Shown here: positions 6,919 to 11,375 of the stretch, piece after piece
Layout: each line of letters begins with the position of its first letter
Numbering within the stretch: position 1 is the first letter of the stretch
DNA from: an uncultured Collinsella sp.
Lineage (GTDB): Bacteria; Actinomycetota; Coriobacteriia; Coriobacteriales; Coriobacteriaceae
Length of the DNA stretch: 11,375 bases
Direction of reading: 5' to 3'
NCBI GenBank assembly: GCA_900552755.1
Contig: USAY01000061.1
Location: forward strand, 1-11,375
Notes under the pieces: model-generated
Told to the model about the DNA's origin: nothing
Database searches by the model: none
Seen by the model: the letters and a program-made list of their open reading frames with translations, nothing else
Made by a program: the position numbers and the translations under genes

Positions 6919-7020
6919 CGGCTTTCCCAGGTGCCCGAGGTTGCCGTGAAAGAGGAGCGCCGCGTACTTTGGTATGCAAGCGATGGTTTGAACGGCAAGA
7001 TCGGGTGCCTGGGGAAGCCG
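6919..7020 (+). repeat. Structured intergenic repeat, copy B (long imperfect palindrome)
   Basis: Arms 6919-6947 and 6992-7020 pair at 24 of 29 positions, plus 3 G·U as plus-strand RNA, around a 44-nt core (6948-6991). The core is nearly identical to copy A: three substitutions and one single-base indel. The inner hairpin is GCGTAC-TTTG-GTATGC with one G·U. It fills most of the 154-bp gap between the two reductase genes. Arm sequences differ from copy A but still pair. Confidence 0.8.
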
Positions 7021-7035
7021 CTGGACCGGATAGCC

Positions 7036-8319
7036 CTAAATGGTTTCCAAGAAAGCCTCAATCCTGGTTTGCAGTTGGCCTGCATCCTCGCCGGCGTAGT
7101 CGGTCGTGATGTGCATAAACGGAATGCCGGCCTCCTCGGCGGCCTTCTCCACGGCAAACGACTCCAGCTCGTAGAGCGTGCAGAACTGCAAGGCCACGTC
7201 GACGATACCGTCGGCATGCAGGTCCTTGGCCATCTGGACAATGTCCTTCATACGCTGATTGTTGGGCGTAAAGACGGCGCAGTTGATCTTAAAGTAGCGC
7301 TCGGCGATGGCGTCGAGCATCTCGTCGACCGTCTCGCCGGACTCGTCGACCAGGTCCTTGTAGTAGCGCGAGCCCGTGCAGGACTCCTCGCCTACCACAA
7401 CGCCGCCGGCCTTCTCGATAAGGTTGAACAGCTTCCAGTTGGGCACGGCCATGGGCGTACCGGTGTACAGGATGCGCTTGGTCCCCTTGGGTGCCACGCC
7501 CTCGCCGGCCTCGACACGCTGCTCGCACTCAGCCGCCATATCGTTGATGGCTCCGGTCAGACGCGGTGTGTCGTCCATAAAGGCGGCCTGAACGGTCAGC
7601 AGGCTGTCGAGACCGCTGATGGGCGCAGGGTCGGCAGCGCGGGTCGCAGCGAGGCGCTGCAGGGCGCGGCGCTTCTCATTGACGGCGTGGATGGCAGCCT
7701 TCAGGCCCTCGGGCGTAATCTTGACGCCGCACTCGTCCTCGATCTTGGCGGCGAGCTTCTTGACCTCGGCCTTCCAGGTCACGAGCGTCGACTCGTCGTG
7801 CACGTTGGGAATATCCATGACGTACATGTTCTTTTGCGTGGCAAAGAACTCGTAGGCTTTCTTCTTACCGTCGCAGGTGTTCTCGCCTACCACCAGGTCA
7901 CTCGACTCAATGTAGGGGCAGACCTCGCCCAGCTTAAAGCCGGCAAAGCTCTTGATAAGCGGACAGGTGTTGCGCGGCAGGTGCTCCTCGACCTTATCGG
8001 TTGCCCAATCGGCACCCGAGCACAGACCAACGGGAATGCCGTCACAGGCAAGCACGATCTCCTCGGGCACGTACACGCAGAACGAGCCGACGATCTTGGT
8101 GGCCTCGCCGGCCGCCTTCTTGTCAAGCATCTCCTTAATGCGGCCACTGTGGATGTTGGTGGCGACAAAATCCAGGTAGGACGTGGACTTGGGGCGATTG
8201 TTCTGCGTCAGAAACATATCGCCGTACATCTGGCCCACGGCACCCAGCAGCATGTCGTGGTCGGCAAGATTCATGCCGAGGCTCTCCCACATCGGATGGA
8301 AATCAAATTCTTCAGCCAT
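7036..8319 (-). CDS. Second HGD-D / double-cubane-type reductase paralog, 427 aa
   Basis: This 427-aa paralog of the neighbouring 387-aa protein shares CPLIKSFAGF (119-128), GENTCDGKKKAYE (145-157), the INCAVFTPNNQR block (346-357), C380 and ITTDYAGEDAGQ (404-415). Cysteines 81, 100, 119, 134, 149, 314, 347 and 380 align with cysteines of the neighbour. It differs in two ways: about 39 extra N-terminal residues, and a threonine (TGTP, about 287-290) where the neighbour has the TGCP cysteine. It may be a second substrate-specific reductase or the larger partner of a heterodimer, as in the HadBC/FldBC dehydratases (about 410 and 375 aa). The start is the ATG at 8319, with GAGGGG about 9 nt upstream. 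It is first in the operon, behind a 330-nt leader that can mask this SD. Confidence 0.85.
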   Translation of the reverse strand: MAEEFDFHPMWESLGMNLADHDMLLGAVGQMYGDMFLTQNNRPKSTSYLDFVATNIHSGRIKEMLDKKAAGEATKIVGSFCVYVPEEIVLACDGIPVGLCSGADWATDKVEEHLPRNTCPLIKSFAGFKLGEVCPYIESSDLVVGENTCDGKKKAYEFFATQKNMYVMDIPNVHDESTLVTWKAEVKKLAAKIEDECGVKITPEGLKAAIHAVNEKRRALQRLAATRAADPAPISGLDSLLTVQAAFMDDTPRLTGAINDMAAECEQRVEAGEGVAPKGTKRILYTGTPMAVPNWKLFNLIEKAGGVVVGEESCTGSRYYKDLVDESGETVDEMLDAIAERYFKINCAVFTPNNQRMKDIVQMAKDLHADGIVDVALQFCTLYELESFAVEKAAEEAGIPFMHITTDYAGEDAGQLQTRIEAFLETI

Positions 8320-8482
8320 AACGGTTCCCCTCTCGAACCAAAAATGAATAGCTACGGTATTGCTGCACGGTGGGTGGCGAAAACCCAGCCGCGCCTAAAC
8401 CCGGAATTTTGGGGAACCTGCCTTGCGGACAGTTATTTAGTTGTGCGTCGTCTCTCCCGGAGCCGTGAACATACCTGCTCAT
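8312..8482 (-). CDS. Possible 56-codon leader ORF overlapping the start of the 427-aa gene
   Basis: The ATG at 8482 overlaps the stop of the preceding 22-codon ORF (ATATGA). The frame runs through the leader and ends at TGA 8314-8312, so it overlaps the first codons of the 427-aa gene. It has no SD of its own and could be translated only by coupling. The predicted peptide is Gly/Pro/Arg/Tyr rich, matches no family I know, and overlaps a strongly structured leader. It may be chance, or part of a dispersed repeat. Confidence 0.15.
   Translation of the reverse strand: MSRYVHGSGRDDAQLNNCPQGRFPKIPGLGAAGFSPPTVQQYRSYSFLVREGNRYG
8323..8418 (-). promoter_or_regulatory. Structured leader that can sequester the SD of the 427-aa gene
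   Basis: On the minus strand GGTTCCCC (8418-8411) is perfectly complementary to GGGGAACC (8330-8323), which contains the SD of the gene starting at 8319. The adjacent CCAAAA (8412-8407) can pair with TTTTGG (8343-8338). Inside lies a hairpin, CGG-(C)-TGGGT / ACCCA-CCG (8391-8368), with loop TTTCGCC. A further stem, CTGTC-CGCAA-GGCAG (8432-8418, one G·U), precedes and overlaps the masking strand, so the two pairings may be partly exclusive. This is the architecture of a translational switch, but no ligand class is recognised. Confidence 0.45.
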
Positions 8483-8547
8483 ATGCGACTCCGAGCCATG
8501 TATAGGGCACGCGCGGCAACGCGGCGAATGTATGTCGTCTGCGGCAT
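8479..8547 (-). CDS. Possible 22-aa leader peptide ORF with strong SD
   Basis: The ATG at 8547 follows AAAGGAGG with an 8-nt spacer, the best SD in the intergenic region. It opens a 22-codon frame ending at TGA 8481-8479, beginning MPQTTYIRRVAAR. Five of 22 residues are Arg and two are Tyr. There is no run of a single amino acid as in classical attenuators. It lies inside the predicted leader of the reductase operon and overlaps the following ORF start. It may be a regulatory upstream ORF or a small unannotated protein. Confidence 0.35.
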   Translation of the reverse strand: MPQTTYIRRVAARALYMARSRI

Positions 8548-8566
8548 GTGCGCACCCTCCTTTACA

Positions 8567-8615
8567 AGTTGAGGTCAACTATATCAACGGTCATCGACCA
8601 TGCGAACACCGTTGA
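8567..8615 (-). promoter_or_regulatory. Cluster of inverted repeats (operator or alternative RNA hairpins)
   Basis: On the minus strand TCAACGGT (8615-8608) is the exact inverse of ACCGTTGA (8591-8584), 16 nt apart. Just downstream is the palindrome AGTTGA-CC-TCAACT (8580-8567). GTCAAC of the first arm can also pair with GTTGAC of the palindrome, so two exclusive folds exist. A further ACGAC-GCT-GTCGT lies at 8635-8623. They lie between the predicted transcription start and the 22-codon ORF, and could bind a regulator or act as RNA. Confidence 0.4.
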
Positions 8616-8655
8616 CATTCGTACGACAGCGTCGTGTGCAGTCGTTTAATAAATA

Positions 8656-8683
8656 ATTATCTTGACTGATAAGGATTTGTCAT
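8656..8683 (-). promoter_or_regulatory. Probable promoter of the reductase/selenium gene cluster
   Basis: On the minus strand ATGACA (8683-8678) and GATAAT (8661-8656) are separated by 16 nt, and each matches the sigma-70 consensus at 5 of 6 positions. The region just downstream is AT-rich in an otherwise GC-rich window. Transcription would start near 8649 and give a leader of about 330 nt before the 427-aa gene. Confidence 0.55.
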
Positions 8684-8701
8684 CCCTCATTCGGCGAGCG
8701 G

Positions 8702-8736
8702 CAAGACAAAGCTGCCGAGGCTTATATCCCCGACAG
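8702..8736 (-). terminator. Probable rho-independent terminator after modC
   Basis: On the minus strand CTGTCGGGG (8736-8728) pairs with CCTCGGCAG (8720-8712) over 9 bp, two of them G·U, around a 7-nt loop. A T-rich tail, CTTTGTCTTG, follows. It begins 12 nt after the modC stop codon and lies just upstream of the probable promoter of the next operon. Confidence 0.6.
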
Positions 8737-8748
8737 CATTACCCAGCG

Positions 8749-9819
8749 CTATCGACAAACCAAATGGATCTTACTCGCATCGAAGTGCATGCGCAGCGTC
8801 TCGCCTGCTTGCGGCAGCTCGTCGACAGGCACGCCCACCTTGTTGACCTTCCACTGCAGACGCGTGGGCGCATCAGTACGCGGCACGTCCAGCAGCACCA
8901 GGCGCTCAAAGCGAGAATCGCTCACTCGGGCCACGTGCAAATCATAGCTGTTGCGACCCCGCTCCGCGCGATTGTCAACATGGAAGTAGCTTGCGCGAAT
9001 GCCCAGGTACGCCACATTACCGGGAACCTCGCGACCCACGTTAAAGGTCATGCCCCAGTCGAGGGCCTCGACCTCCTGGGGCCCAATCTTGCGCGCGCGG
9101 CTTGTATTCTTGCAGCCAGTTAGGCGCAGCGCCGCCAGCGTCTGCGGACGGCGGACCACGTCCTCGATGGAGCCGATTTCCTCAACATGCCCGTCGTGCA
9201 TCACGCAGATACGCTGGCACAGGCGGCACGCTTCGTCGATGTCGTGGCTCACGTAGAGCACGGTGCGGTTGCATACATCGAACAGGTCGAGCATGTTCTG
9301 TTCGAGGGCGCTCTTAAGATAGGAATCGAGCGCGCTCATGGGCTCGTCGAACATAAAAATGCCCGGATGCGCCGCCACCATACGGGCAAGCGCCACGCGT
9401 TGCTGCTGCCCGCCCGAGAGTCGCGCGGGGTAGCGGTCGGCAAAATCGGCTAGACCGAAAATGCCCAGATAGCGCTCGGCCAGCCTTTTGCGCGCCACGG
9501 CGTCGCCCGCATCCTTTACACCGGCGCATACGTTATCGGCCACCGTCATGTTGGGAAAGAGCTGATAGTTTTGGAACAGCAGGGCGCATTTGCGCTCCTG
9601 GGGCGACAGGTTGATGCCCGCCGACGAGTCAAAAAAGGTCACACCGTTGACGACGATCTTGCCCTCGTCGGGCGTCTCCACGCCGGCAATGCAGCGCAGC
9701 GTACAGCTCTTGCCACAACCCGAGGCACCCAGCAGCGCCACGCGCTCCTCGCCAGCCTCGAGCTGAATGTCGAGAGTAAAGCCGGGATAGCGCTTTTTGA
9801 TATCCAGAACGAGCGACAT
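8749..9819 (-). CDS. modC: Molybdate ABC transporter ATP-binding protein
   Basis: This 356-aa ATPase of a type-I ABC importer works at the cytoplasmic face of the membrane with ModB. It has Walker A GASGCGKS (31-38), the Q-loop (Q83 in LLFQNYQLFP), signature LSGGQQQR (134-141), Walker B IFMFDEP with D158/E159, the D-loop SALD, and H192 in VSHDIDE. The C-terminal part (about 230-356), with GCKNTSRARKIG and WGMTFNV, is the accessory domain seen in molybdate/sulfate-type ATPases. The length is typical of ModC (about 350 aa). The start is the ATG at 9819, 3 nt after the modB stop codon, with GGGAGAT inside the end of modB as the SD, so translation is coupled. Molybdate rather than tungstate or sulfate is inferred from the ModB resemblance and the Se context. 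Confidence 0.88.
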   Translation of the reverse strand: MSLVLDIKKRYPGFTLDIQLEAGEERVALLGASGCGKSCTLRCIAGVETPDEGKIVVNGVTFFDSSAGINLSPQERKCALLFQNYQLFPNMTVADNVCAGVKDAGDAVARKRLAERYLGIFGLADFADRYPARLSGGQQQRVALARMVAAHPGIFMFDEPMSALDSYLKSALEQNMLDLFDVCNRTVLYVSHDIDEACRLCQRICVMHDGHVEEIGSIEDVVRRPQTLAALRLTGCKNTSRARKIGPQEVEALDWGMTFNVGREVPGNVAYLGIRASYFHVDNRAERGRNSYDLHVARVSDSRFERLVLLDVPRTDAPTRLQWKVNKVGVPVDELPQAGETLRMHFDASKIHLVCR

Positions 9820-9822
9820 GGC

Positions 9823-11265
9823 TTATCGATCTCCCTTTGCGACCGTGTCATCGCGCATAAGCTCGGCCAACGCCTCGCGATCGATACGCAGCGCATCTCC
9901 GCCGACTGGGTCGAGCGAATCGGTCTGGCCGCCCAGCTGCTTGGCCTGCTTGCGCTCCGCGCGGGACAGGCCGCGCTCGCGATACTTTTGCGAATGCGCC
10001 GTGTACATGTTGATGAATAGGATGACTAGGAAACTAAACACGATCACGACAGCAACCCAAAAGAGGGCCACCGACGTGTTGCCGCCCATCCACTCAAAGT
10101 AGATGGCGATGGGGATGGTCTGCGTAATGCCGGCGTAGTTACCCGCAAAGAACAGGGTGCAGCCAAACTCGCCCATCGCGCGAGCGAAGGCGAGCACCGT
10201 GCCGGCGGCGATGGAGGGCCAGCCGAGCGGCATCATAAGCTTGGTGAAGATGCGACGCTCGGACCAGCCCAGCGTGCGCGCCGCATCGAGCATCTGCGTG
10301 TCGAGGCTCTCGAAGGCTCCGAGCGCCGTGCGGTAGACCAGCGGAAACGACACTACCACGGCAGAGATCACCGCCGCCGGCCACGTAAAGACGATCGAGA
10401 CGCCGTGCGCGATAAGCCACCGACCGACCCCGGTCGAGCGGCCAAACAGCATGAGGAGCAAAAAGCCGCACACCGTGGGCGGCAGCACCATAGGAATCGT
10501 AAAGACCGAATCGAGCAAGCCCTTGATGCGGCTCGTCGTACCCATGGTCTTCCATGCGGCAAACAGGCCCAGTGTAAAGGAGATCAGCAGGGCAAGGCCG
10601 CTCGTTTTAATGGACACCCAAAACGGGCGATAGTCGATGTCGCCCAAAAAGGAGGCCAGAGAGGTCAAGGGGCCCTGCTCATCCCGCAACACGACAGACG
10701 ATGCCTCCACCATTTGAGCGCTATCAAGCCAACGCGCGCCGCCCTTGGCATCACCCGAGGCTGACGCAATCACCACATAGCGGTCCCCATCCGCACCGCG
10801 CTCGTCAAAGCCATAGGTATACCCACCGGCATCAAACGTTGTTTCCGCCGTGACATACCAAGGAAGATCCACGTCCCCTAGCTGCGCACCTCCCATGCAG
10901 TTTGCGCTGTCGAGCTTACAGACGAGGGCTTTGAGACCCGATACGCACTCGTTATCCTGCGGATCCAATCCATACTTCTCGACCGCCTTGGGCGATATCC
11001 ACACCACAACGCGATCGGCAGCAGGCGCCACTACAAGGTCCACGTCCTCGTCAACGGGAAACCGGTAGCCCTCAGGCTGGCCCTCCATGGCACGAGCGGT
11101 CCCCTTGGCCAACCGCTCAAAACCCTCGATCCCATAGGAAAGCCCATGGGCGGTCGCAGTAACCTGGGCCCCGTCCTCAGCGTCCCCAGCAAACGCAAAT
11201 CCCGGCACCCAGCAAAGCACGAAGGTCAAAGCACAGGCGACAAGCACGCGGAATCTATTAAGCAC
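9823..11265 (-). CDS. modB: Molybdate ABC transporter permease with N-terminal exported domain
   Basis: This 480-aa permease has a C-terminal half (about 215-425) that matches ModB: five membrane segments (about 217-237, 253-275, 291-311, 350-374, 397-419), VLPPTVCGFLLL, and the EAA loop DAARTLGWSERRIFTKLMMP (328-347) that docks on ModC. A usual ModB is about 225-230 aa. Here a further ~215 residues precede it: a signal peptide or anchor (MLNRFR, hydrophobic 7-22, FAFA-GDA near 26) and about 185 extracytoplasmic residues with three cysteines (C107, C116, C123). I do not recognise this domain. A Lys/Arg-rich cytoplasmic tail of about 60 residues ends the protein. I chose the GTG at 11265, because GGAG lies 6 nt upstream and it yields a clean signal sequence; a GTG at 11334 would overlap the upstream stop codon. 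It sits 3 nt before modC. Confidence 0.85.
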   Translation of the reverse strand: MLNRFRVLVACALTFVLCWVPGFAFAGDAEDGAQVTATAHGLSYGIEGFERLAKGTARAMEGQPEGYRFPVDEDVDLVVAPAADRVVVWISPKAVEKYGLDPQDNECVSGLKALVCKLDSANCMGGAQLGDVDLPWYVTAETTFDAGGYTYGFDERGADGDRYVVIASASGDAKGGARWLDSAQMVEASSVVLRDEQGPLTSLASFLGDIDYRPFWVSIKTSGLALLISFTLGLFAAWKTMGTTSRIKGLLDSVFTIPMVLPPTVCGFLLLMLFGRSTGVGRWLIAHGVSIVFTWPAAVISAVVVSFPLVYRTALGAFESLDTQMLDAARTLGWSERRIFTKLMMPLGWPSIAAGTVLAFARAMGEFGCTLFFAGNYAGITQTIPIAIYFEWMGGNTSVALFWVAVVIVFSFLVILFINMYTAHSQKYRERGLSRAERKQAKQLGGQTDSLDPVGGDALRIDREALAELMRDDTVAKGDR

Positions 11266-11333
11266 GAAAAGCTCCAAGCGAATACAAGGACGGAGTGAAA
11301 CACAAAACGATGGAATTATCGCGCCAAGCCGCA

Positions 11334-11375
11334 CTACGCGGAAAGCTCAAAGCCGTACTTAGCCCAAATCTTCTG
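11334..11375 (-). CDS. modA: C-terminal end of the molybdate-binding protein (partial)
   Basis: The last 13 codons of a minus-strand frame enter from the window end and stop at TAG 11336-11334. They read QKIWAKYGFELSA, which resembles the ...YGF... terminus of ModA-type solute-binding proteins. The position directly upstream of modB and modC supports modA, which would be an extracellular lipoprotein that captures molybdate. The fragment is too short to prove this. The 68-nt gap before the modB start shows no clear terminator. Confidence 0.55.
   Translation of the reverse strand, partial: QKIWAKYGFELSA

Noticed and set aside
5615..7020. A CRISPR array, given two near-identical cores with a regular layout.
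   Set aside because: There are only two copies, about 1.3 kb apart with a gene between them, and each is a long palindrome rather than a short repeat with spacers.
5718..7241. A 507-aa version of the YjiM-like reductase starting at 7241.
   Set aside because: The first 120 residues are out-of-frame sequence of the upstream gene plus repeat B. The ATG at 6881 has a strong SD and begins at the family N-terminus.
4798..8319. Labelling the three genes as a 2-hydroxyglutaryl- or 2-hydroxyisocaproyl-CoA dehydratase (hgdCAB or hadIBC).
   Set aside because: The CDGKKKMYE, TGCP and QACHTF blocks resemble YjiM/double-cubane proteins more closely, and there is no CoA-transferase or dehydrogenase nearby. 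It is kept only as an alternative.
6931..8505. A 524-codon plus-strand open frame opposite the 427-aa reductase gene.
   Set aside because: It is the antisense shadow of a GC-rich gene, shows low-complexity His/Gly/Leu/Val/Ala-rich composition, has no family motif, and covers structured intergenic DNA.

Overview
The window reads as a chromosomal segment of a GC-rich, anaerobic Gram-positive gut bacterium. Gene content and codon use suggest a coriobacterium (Actinomycetota, Collinsella-like); this taxonomic placement is an inference, not a database result. Every supported gene lies on the minus strand, so transcription runs from high to low coordinates. The plus-strand open frames are shadows of GC-rich coding DNA.

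Layout in transcription order. (1) 11375-8749: the last 13 codons of a probable modA, then modB with an unusual exported N-terminal domain, then modC: a molybdate (or tungstate) ABC importer, followed by a probable terminator. (2) 8748-8320: a 429-bp intergenic region with a good promoter, a cluster of inverted repeats, a 22-codon upstream ORF with a strong Shine-Dalgarno (SD) sequence, and a leader that can base-pair with the SD of the next gene. (3) 8319-4798: two paralogous members of the HGD-D / double-cubane-cluster reductase family (427 and 387 aa) and one ASKHA-type ATP-dependent activator. The two gaps after the paralogs each carry a copy of a ~105-bp hairpin-forming repeat. (4) 4727-1585: a selenium module of selD, yedF, a small DUF3343 Se/S-carrier-like gene and a TIGR01977-type cysteine desulfurase, closed by a strong terminator. 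selD has an in-frame UGA at the catalytic position, so SelD is itself a selenoprotein. (5) 1517-159: brnQ, a branched-chain amino-acid permease, then a tRNA-Pro(UGG) gene cut by the window start.

How the parts may fit together: the desulfurase, DUF3343 and YedF probably mobilise or carry Se/S, and SelD makes selenophosphate for selenocysteine and possibly for labile-selenium molybdenum hydroxylases. The adjacent molybdate importer fits a cell that uses Se/Mo enzymes. The activator plus the double-cubane proteins form an ATP-driven low-potential reductase whose substrate is not known. Its close linkage to the selenium module, its second divergent paralog, its elaborate leader and the paired structured repeats are the most unusual parts of the window.
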